From contig NZ_CP109467.1 of the NCBI RefSeq assembly GCF_036227325.1, forward strand, positions 620,001 to 684,000: DNA of 64,000 nt, in the 5' to 3' direction. This document shows positions 26,683-34,188 of the stretch, piece by piece. Source of the stretch: Streptomyces sp. NBC_01465 (GTDB lineage: Bacteria; Actinomycetota; Actinomycetes; Streptomycetales; Streptomycetaceae). The position numbers and the translations under genes were made by a program. The notes beneath the pieces were generated by a model. That model was not told the DNA's origin and did no database searches. It worked only from the letters and a program-made list of their open reading frames with translations. Positions within the stretch are counted from its first letter, which is position 1, and every line of letters begins with the position of its first letter.

Positions 26683-27995
26683 GCGGCCCGGCCGCGTTCG
26701 ACTTCTACGCCGGCGCCGGCGCAGCCCGGATCCTGCTGGTGCTGGCGCTCGCCGTGATCGTCTTCGGCGTCGTCTGGACCGCGATGCTCTTCGCCTTCGC
26801 GGCCCGGCAACGCCGGCACGACCGGAACACGGCCGACGAGACGGCCACTCCCCCGCCGCTGCTGTGGGTGTTCGTGGTCCCCGCGCTGAACGAAGAAGTG
26901 ACGATCGCCGACAGCGTGCACCGCCTCTTCGACCTCGATGTCGAACGGCGCGTGGTGCTCGTGGTCGACGACGGCTCGCAGGACCGCACCCCGGAGATCC
27001 TGGCGGGCCTCGCGCGCCCGGGGCTCGTGGTGCTGCGCCGCGACCTCCCCGAGGCCCGTAAGGGCAAATCGGAGGCGCTGAACGACGCGTGGCGGCACAT
27101 CCACTCCGTAGTGCTGAAGCAGGGGCCGCACCGGGGTACCGGTCCGCAGGACGTGGTGATGGTGATCGTGGACGCCGACGGCCGCCTGGACGCAGCCGCC
27201 CCCTCCGCGATCGCCCGGCGGCTCGCGGACCCGCGGATCGGGGGCGTCCAGAGCCAGGTGACCATCTACAACCGCAGCGGCTTCCTCACCTGGTGCCAGG
27301 ACGTCGAGTTCGCCGTGTACGGCCGGCTCTACCAACTGGCGCGCAGCCGCTGGTTCATCGCCGACATGGGCGGCAACGGGCAGTTCAACCGGCTGTCGAT
27401 GCTCGACGAGATCGCCGGCGCGGACGGCCCGTGGCGGCCGGCCCTCACCGAGGACCAGGATCTGGGACTGCGGCTGTACGGCGCAGGCTGGCGCAGTACG
27501 CACGAGTGGCGCTCGGGCGTCTCGCAGCAGGGGCTGAACAACTACCGCCGCCTGTCACGGCAGCGGACGCGCTGGTACCAGGGCAATCTGCAGGCGCTGC
27601 GCCACCTGGGCAGCATCCTGCGGATGAAGGTCTCGTTCATCGTCCGGATCGACCTGCTCTGGTACATCACCCTGCCGATCCAGCAGCTGATCGTGGCCCT
27701 CGCGCTGCCGGTGGCGGTGGTGCTCTGGTGCTTCAAGGACCTGCCGTTCCTGAGCGGTCCGCTGTGGCTCGTCGTGCTGATCTACGGGCTCGCCTTCGGC
27801 ACCGGCACGCTCGGCCTGCTGGCCCGCTCCGAGCCGATGCGCGTGCGCGACCTGCCGAAGGCGTTCCTGATGTCGGTCCCCTACGCCCTCTACACCTGGC
27901 TGATCATCCCCAGTCTGTTCCGGGCGCTGTTCCGGCTGATGTTCCGGCGCGGCGGCTGGGTGAAGACGCCGCGTGAGCCGATCTCCGGGGGCTGA
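26679..27995 (+). CDS. Membrane glycosyltransferase family 2, processive type
   Basis: 438 residues. One N-terminal helix (RILLVLALAVIVFGVVWTAMLF), a cytoplasmic GT2 domain, then a membrane region near 300-400. Processive-synthase motifs are all visible: VVDDGSQDRT (first D), VDADGRLD, TEDQDLGLR (catalytic base) and QRTRWYQG, the Q-x-x-R-W motif of cellulose, chitin and hyaluronan synthases. The start is GTG 26679, overlapping the WecB stop. The product is probably a polysaccharide or its chain; the ManNAc precursor gene next door suggests a ManNAc-containing polymer, which is an inference. Confidence 0.9.
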   Translation: MSGPAAFDFYAGAGAARILLVLALAVIVFGVVWTAMLFAFAARQRRHDRNTADETATPPPLLWVFVVPALNEEVTIADSVHRLFDLDVERRVVLVVDDGSQDRTPEILAGLARPGLVVLRRDLPEARKGKSEALNDAWRHIHSVVLKQGPHRGTGPQDVVMVIVDADGRLDAAAPSAIARRLADPRIGGVQSQVTIYNRSGFLTWCQDVEFAVYGRLYQLARSRWFIADMGGNGQFNRLSMLDEIAGADGPWRPALTEDQDLGLRLYGAGWRSTHEWRSGVSQQGLNNYRRLSRQRTRWYQGNLQALRHLGSILRMKVSFIVRIDLLWYITLPIQQLIVALALPVAVVLWCFKDLPFLSGPLWLVVLIYGLAFGTGTLGLLARSEPMRVRDLPKAFLMSVPYALYTWLIIPSLFRALFRLMFRRGGWVKTPREPISGG

Positions 27996-28045
27996 CAACC
28001 AAAACCGGTTCGCCAGACGGGTGAGCGCTCTGCTTGGCTCTGCCC

Positions 28046-28471
28046 ATGGATGATCTTCGGATACGGCCCGCGACACTGGACGACCTCGACGGCGTACTCG
28101 CCTTCTGGAAGACGGCGGCGGAGGGGACCAGCATCAGCGACGACCTGGACGGCATCGAGCGTCTCGTCGCCCGCGACCCCGATGCGCTGCTGCTCGCGGA
28201 ACACGGCGGGCAGCTCGTCGGGACGGTGATCGCCGGTTTCGACGGCTGGCGCTGCCATCTGTACCGGCTCGCCGTCCATCCGGACCAGCGCCGCCGCGGT
28301 ATCGGCTCCGCGCTGCTGGCCGCGGCGGAGGAACGGTTCGTCTCGCTGGGCGGCCGGCGCATCGACGCGATGGTGCTCAACGACAACGAGCGCGGGCAGC
28401 ACGCCTGGCGCGCGGCCGGCTACGCCCCCCAGGACCACTGGACCCGCTGGGTCAGGCCGCTGACCGGCTGA
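28046..28471 (+). CDS. GNAT-family N-acetyltransferase
   Basis: 141 residues. Single GNAT domain with acetyl-CoA motif A RLAVHPDQRRRGIGSALLAAAEE (R/Q-x-x-G-x-G/A as RRRGIG) and motif B NDNERGQHAWRAAGYAPQD. Its substrate cannot be told from sequence. ATG 28046 is chosen for the family start MDDLRIRPATLDDLDGV; there is no strong Shine-Dalgarno, and a TTG at 28034 would add four residues. Separated from the GT2 gene by 50 bases. Confidence 0.87.
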   Translation: MDDLRIRPATLDDLDGVLAFWKTAAEGTSISDDLDGIERLVARDPDALLLAEHGGQLVGTVIAGFDGWRCHLYRLAVHPDQRRRGIGSALLAAAEERFVSLGGRRIDAMVLNDNERGQHAWRAAGYAPQDHWTRWVRPLTG

Positions 28472-28494
28472 GCCTCCACTTTGCGCTTCCTTTA

Positions 28495-28611
28495 CCATGG
28501 GTGGACCTTGTTACGACGACCGAAAGGTGTGAGCGTCCGCCCATGGGCGAGCCTCCCAGTACCCGACATCGCGCACTCCTCCACCTCGTGACTGATCATG
28601 GGACGGAGGTG
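28495..28611 (+). promoter_or_regulatory. Structured 5' leader of the CNNM/CBS operon, candidate riboswitch
   Basis: CCATGGGTGGAC (28495-28506) pairs with GTCCGCCCATGG (28535-28546) in a 12-bp stem with one G-U pair, enclosing a 28-base loop that holds a small ACC-GAAA-GGT hairpin. Further on, CACCTC (28582-28587) can pair with GAGGTG (28606-28611), which is the core of the ribosome binding site GGAGGTGA for the first transporter. This is the layout of a translational switch. I do not recognise it as the Mg M-box or as another named class. Confidence 0.55.
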
Positions 28612-28616
28612 AACCG

Positions 28617-29957
28617 ATGACCGAAGTGCTCCTGCTCGTCGTGGCGCTGCTGCTCTGCCTTGCCTGTGCGGCGTTCGTCGCGGCCGAGTTCTCACTGACG
28701 ACCATCGAGCGCAGCGACCTGGAGCAGGCCGTGGAGCGCGGCGAGCGCGGTGCGTCCAGCGCTCTCCAGGCGGTACGCAGCCTCACCTTCCAGCTCTCCG
28801 GCGCCCAGCTCGGCATCACCGTGACCAACCTGGTGATCGGCATGCTCGCCGAACCGTCGATCGCCAAGCTGATCCGCGGCCCGGTCGAATCCCTGGGCCT
28901 GTCCGCGGGCACCGCGTCCACGGTGGCACTGGTCCTCGGCACGGCCCTCTCCACCGTCGTCCTGATGGTGGTGGGCGAGCTCGTCCCGAAGAACTGGGCG
29001 ATCTCCTCGCCGCTGGCCGTCGCGAAGGTCGTGGCCACCCCGCAGCGTGCGTTCAGCGCACTCTTCCGGCCGCTGATCAGCCACCTCAACAACACGGCGA
29101 ACCGTCTCCTGCGCCGCCTCGGCATGGAGCCGGCCGAGGAGCTGGCCTCCGCACGCAGCCCGCAGGAACTGGTCGCGCTGGCACGGCACTCCGCGAAGGC
29201 GGGCGCCCTGGAGGCCGACACCGCCGAGCTGTTCGTCCGTACGCTCAACCTCGCCGACCTCACCGCGGAGAACGTGATGACCCCCCGCGTGCAGGTCACC
29301 GCGCTCGACGTCCAGGCCACCGCCGAGGACGTCGCCAACGCCACGCGCGCCACCGGCCTCTCGCGCTTCCCCGTCTACCGGGGCAGCCTCGACACCGTCG
29401 TCGGCGTCGCGCACATCAAGGACGTCCTCGCCGTCCCCGCCGAGCGCAGACCCCGCCACCCCGTCTCCGAGCTGCTGCGCGAGCCGCTGCTGGTGCCGGA
29501 GACGCTGACCGTGGACCGTCTGCTCGACCGGCTGTACGGCAGGCGCACCATGGCCGTCGTGATCGACGAGTACGGCGGCACGGCCGGTGTCGTCACCCTC
29601 GAGGACATCGTCGAGGAGGTCGTCGGAGAGGTACGCGACGAGCACGACCCCCACGAGACCCCCGACCTCGCCCCCGCGGGCCAGGACGCGGACGGCCGCG
29701 CGGTCTACTCCGCCGACGGCGCCGCACGCACCGACCAGCTGGAGACCATCGGGATGCGCGTGCCGGACGGCCCGTACGAGACCCTCGCCGGTCTTGTCGC
29801 CACCGAACTGGGGCGTATCCCGGTCGAGGGCGACTCCTTCGAGGCGGCGGGCTGGCAGGTCGACGTGGTGGACGCCAGCGGGCGGCGCGCGGCACGCGTG
29901 CTGCTCCACGAACCGCTGCCCACCGGCCTTGACGAGGACGAGGAGGCGGGCCGATGA
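28617..29957 (+). CDS. CNNM/CBS transporter, hemolysin-family (TlyC/CorC type) with C-terminal domain
   Basis: 446 residues. CNNM membrane domain (about 1-190, opening VLLLVVALLLCLACAAFVAAEFSLTTIERSDLEQAV with the conserved acidic and polar residues in the helices), a tandem CBS pair (about 210-330, MTPRVQVTALDVQ... and ...VIDEYGGTAGVVTLEDIVEEVVGEV), and a CorC_HlyC domain at the end. Family members export or sense Mg2+ or Co2+; the hemolysin name is historical. ATG 28617 follows a perfect GGAGGTGA. The stop overlaps the next transporter gene by 4 bases. Confidence 0.93.
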   Translation: MTEVLLLVVALLLCLACAAFVAAEFSLTTIERSDLEQAVERGERGASSALQAVRSLTFQLSGAQLGITVTNLVIGMLAEPSIAKLIRGPVESLGLSAGTASTVALVLGTALSTVVLMVVGELVPKNWAISSPLAVAKVVATPQRAFSALFRPLISHLNNTANRLLRRLGMEPAEELASARSPQELVALARHSAKAGALEADTAELFVRTLNLADLTAENVMTPRVQVTALDVQATAEDVANATRATGLSRFPVYRGSLDTVVGVAHIKDVLAVPAERRPRHPVSELLREPLLVPETLTVDRLLDRLYGRRTMAVVIDEYGGTAGVVTLEDIVEEVVGEVRDEHDPHETPDLAPAGQDADGRAVYSADGAARTDQLETIGMRVPDGPYETLAGLVATELGRIPVEGDSFEAAGWQVDVVDASGRRAARVLLHEPLPTGLDEDEEAGR

Positions 29958-30973
29958 CCGCGATCCAGTTGCTGATCGGTCTGCTGACCCTGGTCGTCAA
30001 CGCCTTCTTCGTCGGCGCCGAGTTCGCGCTGATCTCGGTGCGCCGCAGCCAGATCGAACCGGAGGCCGAGGCCGGCAACCGGCGTGCGCGCAGCGTGCTC
30101 TGGGGCCTGGAGCACGTGTCTGCGCTGCTGGCGGCGGCCCAGCTGGGCATCACGCTCTGCACCCTGGTGCTCGGCATCGTCGCGGAGCCCGCCATCGCGC
30201 ATCTGCTGGAGCCTGCGTTCCACGCGGTGGGCATGCCGGGCGGTCTGATCCACCCGATCTCGTTCGTCATCGCGCTGGCGGCGGCGACGTATCTGCACAT
30301 GCTGTTCGGCGAGATGGTGCCGAAGAACATCGCGCTGGCCGCCCCGGTACGGACCGCACTGGCACTCGGTCCGCCGCTGGTGACCGTCGCCCGGGCGCTG
30401 CGCCCGGTGATCTTCGCCATCAACGCCTTCGCCAACTTCCTCCTGAAGCTGCTGAAGGTGGAGGCGAAGAGCGAGGTGGCCGCCACCTTCTCCGACGACG
30501 AACTGGCCCGGATGGTGACCGACGCCAAGATCGCCGGACTGCTCGACGACCGGGCGACCGAGCGGCTGCACGACGCCCTGGAGCTGGGCCGCCGCCCGGT
30601 GCGCGACGTCGTCGTGCCGCTGGAGAAGGTCGTGTACGCACGCCTCGGGACGACCCCGGAACAGCTGGAGAAGCTCTCCTCCGAGTCCGGCTTCTCGCGC
30701 TTCCCGGTGGTGGACTCCGCCCAGCGGATCCTGGGCTACCTCCATGTGAAGGACGCCCTGGACGCCACCCCGCGCGACCTGCCGTTCCCGGCCTCCGACA
30801 TGCGGCCCATCGCCCGGGTGCGGGCGGCCACTCCGCTCGACGACGTACTGACGGCGATGCGCCGCAGCCGTACGCACCTGGCGGCCGTGCTCGGTGACGA
30901 GGGCACGCTCGCCGGGCTGGTCACGATGGAGGACGTCCTGCGGGAGCTGGTCGGCCAGCCGCCCGTCGTCTGA
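29954..30973 (+). CDS. Second CNNM/CBS transporter, shorter
   Basis: 339 residues. CNNM domain at 1-180 (LIGLLTLVVNAFFVGAEFALISVRRSQIEPEAEAGNRRA) and tandem CBS domains at about 200-330 (RRPVRDVVVPLEKVVYARLG and LVTMEDVLRELVG). It ends directly after the second CBS and lacks the CorC_HlyC domain of its neighbour. The tight overlap and paired arrangement suggest the two proteins form a hetero-complex. ATG 29954 overlaps the previous stop in an ATGA. Confidence 0.92.
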   Translation: MTAIQLLIGLLTLVVNAFFVGAEFALISVRRSQIEPEAEAGNRRARSVLWGLEHVSALLAAAQLGITLCTLVLGIVAEPAIAHLLEPAFHAVGMPGGLIHPISFVIALAAATYLHMLFGEMVPKNIALAAPVRTALALGPPLVTVARALRPVIFAINAFANFLLKLLKVEAKSEVAATFSDDELARMVTDAKIAGLLDDRATERLHDALELGRRPVRDVVVPLEKVVYARLGTTPEQLEKLSSESGFSRFPVVDSAQRILGYLHVKDALDATPRDLPFPASDMRPIARVRAATPLDDVLTAMRRSRTHLAAVLGDEGTLAGLVTMEDVLRELVGQPPVV

Positions 30974-30974
30974 G

Positions 30975-31202
30975 TCAGCGGTCGGTCGTCTCGGTGAGGC
31001 CGGGTCCCTCCCGGCCCACCCCCGAGGCGCCGATCGCGGTCAGTACGGCGAGGAGGGTGGCCAGGCCCGCCGTGGCGAGGGCGGCCTGCCAGTCGACATC
31101 GATGAGGCTGGTCGCCCCCGCCACCAGAACCGCGGCGAGAGACTGCGCGAAGGTCCGGACGGCGCGCTCGGCGGTGGCCTTCCAGAAGGCTGCGGTGAAC
31201 AT
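30975..31202 (-). CDS. Small r1t-type holin-like membrane protein
   Basis: 75 residues. MFTAAFWKATAERAVRTFAQSLAAVLVAG then a second helix WQAALATAGLATLLAVLTAIGASGVG match the lactococcal phage r1t holin family, small two-helix proteins found as orphans in many Streptomyces chromosomes. No lysin or other phage gene lies nearby, so this is not part of an intact phage module. It is encoded alone, convergent to the CNNM pair with a 1-base gap. A longer frame to 31772 opposes the GDSL gene and is not supported. Confidence 0.8.
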   Translation of the reverse strand: MFTAAFWKATAERAVRTFAQSLAAVLVAGATSLIDVDWQAALATAGLATLLAVLTAIGASGVGREGPGLTETTDR

Positions 31203-31295
31203 GGTTCGCTCGCTCTCGTACGGCGGGTCCGGGGCCGGGAGCCCGGTGTGCTCATGGCATACCGCTCCACGGCCCCGGGCGACAGATCCCGCGTA

Positions 31296-31313
31296 CCTAC
31301 CGCGCGGTAGGAT
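31296..31313 (+). promoter_or_regulatory. 16-bp perfect palindrome over the GDSL-hydrolase promoter
   Basis: CCTACCGCGCGGTAGG (31296-31311) is a perfect palindrome. The overlapping TAGGAT (31308-31313) ends 9 bases before the ATG at 31323, which has no Shine-Dalgarno, so the palindrome appears to cover the -10 of a leaderless promoter. A repressor of the TetR type could bind here; no such gene is adjacent. Confidence 0.5.
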
Positions 31314-31322
31314 CACTCCGCC

Positions 31323-32105
31323 ATGGAGTTGAATGCCACCTACACCAGCCTCGTCGCCGTCGGCGACTCCTTCACCGAGGGAATGTCCGACCGGCTTCCC
31401 GACGGTTCGTACCGCGGCTGGGCCGATCTGCTCGCCGCCCGCCTCGCCGCCCGCGAGCCCGGCTTCCGCTACGCGAATCTCGCCGTACGCGGAAAGCTCA
31501 TCGCCCAGATCGTCGACGAACAGGTCGAAGCCGCCGCCGCCATGCAGGCGGACGTCGTCACGCTGGTCGGCGGGCTCAACGACACCCTGCGCCCCAAGTG
31601 CGACCTGCCGATGGTCTGCGGTCGGCTCGAAGAGGCGGTGGAGCGGCTCGCGCCGTCCTGCAAGCAGCTCGTGCTGATGCACAGCCCCGGCCGCAACGGC
31701 CCGGTGTTCGAGCGCTTCCGGCCGCGCATGGAGGAGCTCTTCGCGTTCATCGACACCCTGGCCGCCAAGCACGACGCGGTGGTCGTCGACCTGTACGGGT
31801 CAGCTGTCCTCGGCGACCAGCGGATGTGGGACGTCGACCGGCTGCATCTGACGGCGGAGGGCCACCACCGGGTCGCCGAGGCCGTCTGGCAGGCCCTGGG
31901 CCTCGACGCGGAGGACGACTGGCAGGCACCGCTGCCGCCCGCCGTCGCCCCCGGCTGGGTGACCCGCCGCACCAGCGATCTCAGCTTCGCCCGCGAGCAC
32001 TTGGTGCCGTGGATCGGGCGACGGCTCACGGGAAAGTCCTCCGGCGACGGAAGGGACCCCAAGAGGGCCGAGCTGCTGCCGTACGGGAACGGGCCGCTCT
32101 CGTAG
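31323..32105 (+). CDS. SGNH/GDSL-family hydrolase
   Basis: 260 residues. Lipase/esterase-like: block I GDSFTEGMSD near residue 14 (nucleophile Ser), block II Gly in NLAVRGK, block III GGLNDTLRP (Asn of the oxyanion hole), and block V DRLHLTAEGHHRV (Asp and His of the triad). No signal peptide, so it is likely cytoplasmic. The C-terminal part (GWVTRRTSDLSFAREHLVPWIGRRLTGKSSGDGRDPKRAE) is typical of the actinobacterial members often found by purB. Substrate unknown. Confidence 0.92.
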   Translation: MELNATYTSLVAVGDSFTEGMSDRLPDGSYRGWADLLAARLAAREPGFRYANLAVRGKLIAQIVDEQVEAAAAMQADVVTLVGGLNDTLRPKCDLPMVCGRLEEAVERLAPSCKQLVLMHSPGRNGPVFERFRPRMEELFAFIDTLAAKHDAVVVDLYGSAVLGDQRMWDVDRLHLTAEGHHRVAEAVWQALGLDAEDDWQAPLPPAVAPGWVTRRTSDLSFAREHLVPWIGRRLTGKSSGDGRDPKRAELLPYGNGPLS

Positions 32106-32150
32106 CAAGCCACAAATGAGGCCGGGGCTCTGGCCTGCAGAAACCACCAG

Positions 32151-32156
32151 TAGAAT
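32151..32156 (+). promoter_or_regulatory. -10 of a leaderless purB promoter
   Basis: TAGAAT lies 8 bases before the purB GTG (32165), and the intervening bases CTGGTTAC contain no ribosome binding site. Transcription starting 6-9 bases after this hexamer would begin at or next to the GTG. No good -35 was found at the usual distance. Confidence 0.55.
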
Positions 32157-32164
32157 CTGGTTAC

Positions 32165-33598
32165 GTGACTGCAAAGCCTCGCATCCCCAATGTCCTGGCC
32201 GGCCGCTACGCCTCCACGGAGCTCGCCGTCCTCTGGTCCCCCGAGCAGAAGGTGAAGCTGGAGCGCCGCCTCTGGCTCGCCGTACTGCGTGCTCAGAAGG
32301 ACCTCGGGATCGAGGTTCCGGACGCCGCTCTCGCCGACTACGAGCGCGTGATCGACCAGGTCGACCTGGCCTCGATCGCCGAGCGCGAGAAGGTCACCCG
32401 GCACGACGTGAAGGCCCGCATCGAGGAGTTCAACGACCTCGCCGGGCACGAGCAGGTCCACAAGGGCATGACCTCGCGCGACCTCACCGAGAATGTCGAG
32501 CAGCTGCAGATCCGGCTCTCGCTGGAGCTCGTGCGCGACCGTACGGTGGCCGTCCTGGCCCGCCTCGGCAAGCTCTCCGCCGAGCACGCCGAGCTCGTGA
32601 TGGCCGGGCGCTCGCACAACGTCGCCGCGCAGGCCACCACCCTCGGCAAGCGCTTCGCGACCGCCGCCGACGAGCTGCTCGTGGCGTACGGACGCCTGGA
32701 GGACCTCCTCGGCCGGTACCCGCTGCGCGGCATCAAGGGCCCGGTCGGCACCGCCCAGGACATGCTCGACCTGCTCGGCGGCGACGAGGCCAAGCTCGCC
32801 GACCTGGAGCAGCGGATCGCCTCCCACCTCGGCTTCGCGCACGCCTTCACCTCGGTCGGCCAGGTCTACCCGCGCTCGCTGGACTACGACGTGGTGACCG
32901 CGCTGGTGCAGCTCGCCGCGGCCCCCTCCTCGATCGCCAAGACGATCCGGCTGATGGCCGGGCACGAGCTGGTCACCGAGGGCTTCAAGCCCGGCCAGGT
33001 CGGTTCGTCCGCGATGCCGCACAAGATGAACACCCGCTCCTGCGAGCGCGTCAACGGCCTGATGGTGATCCTGCGCGGTTACGCGTCGATGACCGGCGAG
33101 CTGGCGGGCGACCAGTGGAACGAGGGCGACGTCTCCTGCTCCGTGGTCCGCCGGGTCGCGCTGCCGGACGCGTTCTTCGCCTTCGACGGCCTCCTTGAGA
33201 CGTTCCTGACCGTCCTCGACGAGTTCGGTGCCTTCCCCGCGGTCGTCGCCCGCGAGCTCGACCGCTACCTGCCCTTCCTCGCCACCACCAAGGTCCTGAT
33301 GGGCGCGGTACGGGCGGGAGTGGGCCGCGAGGCCGCGCACGAGGTCATCAAGGAGCACGCGGTCGCCTCCGCGCTGGCCATGCGCGAGCAGGGCGCCGAG
33401 CGCAACGAGCTCCTGGACAAGCTGGCCGCCGACGAGCGGATGCCGCTCGACCGCGCCCAGTTGGACGCGCTGATGGCCGACAAGCTCTCCTTCACCGGCG
33501 CGGCGGGCGCCCAGGTGGCGGCAGTCGTCTCCCGTATCGAAGAGATCGCCAAGCAGCACCCGGCGGCCGCCGGTTACACCCCGGGCTCCATCCTCTGA
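32165..33598 (+). CDS. purB: Adenylosuccinate lyase PurB
   Basis: 477 residues. Cleaves SAICAR and adenylosuccinate in purine and AMP synthesis. Signature GSSAMPHKMNTRSCERVNGL near residue 280 with the catalytic Ser loop, GMTSRDLTENVEQLQI and GRSHNVAAQATTLGKRF with catalytic His residues. Starts at GTG with no Shine-Dalgarno and is probably leaderless. mug follows after 7 bases and may be cotranscribed. This is the long actinobacterial form of PurB. Confidence 0.98.
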   Translation: MTAKPRIPNVLAGRYASTELAVLWSPEQKVKLERRLWLAVLRAQKDLGIEVPDAALADYERVIDQVDLASIAEREKVTRHDVKARIEEFNDLAGHEQVHKGMTSRDLTENVEQLQIRLSLELVRDRTVAVLARLGKLSAEHAELVMAGRSHNVAAQATTLGKRFATAADELLVAYGRLEDLLGRYPLRGIKGPVGTAQDMLDLLGGDEAKLADLEQRIASHLGFAHAFTSVGQVYPRSLDYDVVTALVQLAAAPSSIAKTIRLMAGHELVTEGFKPGQVGSSAMPHKMNTRSCERVNGLMVILRGYASMTGELAGDQWNEGDVSCSVVRRVALPDAFFAFDGLLETFLTVLDEFGAFPAVVARELDRYLPFLATTKVLMGAVRAGVGREAAHEVIKEHAVASALAMREQGAERNELLDKLAADERMPLDRAQLDALMADKLSFTGAAGAQVAAVVSRIEEIAKQHPAAAGYTPGSIL

Positions 33599-33605
33599 CG
33601 CGACG

Positions 33606-34169
33606 ATGAAGCGCGAAGAGCTCGAAGCCGCCCGCGACCGCATCGTTCCCGATGTGGCCGCGGGCGGTCTGCGCGTGCTGTTCTGCGGGATCAACCCGGG
33701 GCTGATGACCGCGGCGACGGGCCATCACTTCGCCCGCCCCGGCAACCGCTTCTGGCCGGTGCTCCATCTGTCGGGCTTCACGCCGAGGCAGTTGAAGCCC
33801 GAGGAGCAGGACGAGCTGCTCTCGTACGGGCTCGGCATCACCAATGTCGCCGCACGGGCCACCGCACGCGCGGACGAGGTGAGCGCCGAGGAGTTCCGCG
33901 AGGGCGGCCGGATCCTCACCGCCAAGGTGGCGGAACTGAAGCCCGAGTGGCTGGCGGTCGTCGGCATCACCGCCTACCGGACCGCCTTCGGTGAGCCGAA
34001 GGCGCGGATCGGACCGCAGGAGCGGACGATCGGGGCCACCCGGATCTGGGCGCTCCCCAATCCGAGCGGCCTCAACGCGCACTGGACCGCCCAGACAATG
34101 GCGGACGAATACGCCCGGCTGCTGCGGTCCACCCGACCAGCCGGTACGATCCGGCAGACACGCGCATGA
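33606..34169 (+). CDS. mug: Mismatch-specific G/U-T DNA glycosylase (Mug)
   Basis: 187 residues. Uracil-DNA-glycosylase superfamily family 2: motif 1 VLFCGINPGLMTAATGHHFARPGNRFW (G-I-N-P-G-L) and motif 2 NPSGLNAHW. Catalytic Asn is in GINPG. Removes uracil or ethenocytosine opposite guanine, important in a high-GC genome. The C-terminal RSTRPAGTIRQTRA is a basic tail. It starts 7 bases after purB and probably shares its transcript. Confidence 0.93.
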   Translation: MKREELEAARDRIVPDVAAGGLRVLFCGINPGLMTAATGHHFARPGNRFWPVLHLSGFTPRQLKPEEQDELLSYGLGITNVAARATARADEVSAEEFREGGRILTAKVAELKPEWLAVVGITAYRTAFGEPKARIGPQERTIGATRIWALPNPSGLNAHWTAQTMADEYARLLRSTRPAGTIRQTRA

Positions 34170-34188
34170 CCTGAGCTGGGAGGACACG

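Noticed and set aside
28481..28616. Mg2+ M-box (ykoK) riboswitch before the CNNM genes
   Set aside because: The conserved M-box elements (GGTGAGGCTCCT and GCTGCCC blocks) are not present, although the gene family would fit; reported instead as an unnamed structured leader.
30975..31772. Long minus-strand frame including the holin-like gene
   Set aside because: Only the last 75 residues match a family; the remainder is antisense to the GDSL hydrolase.
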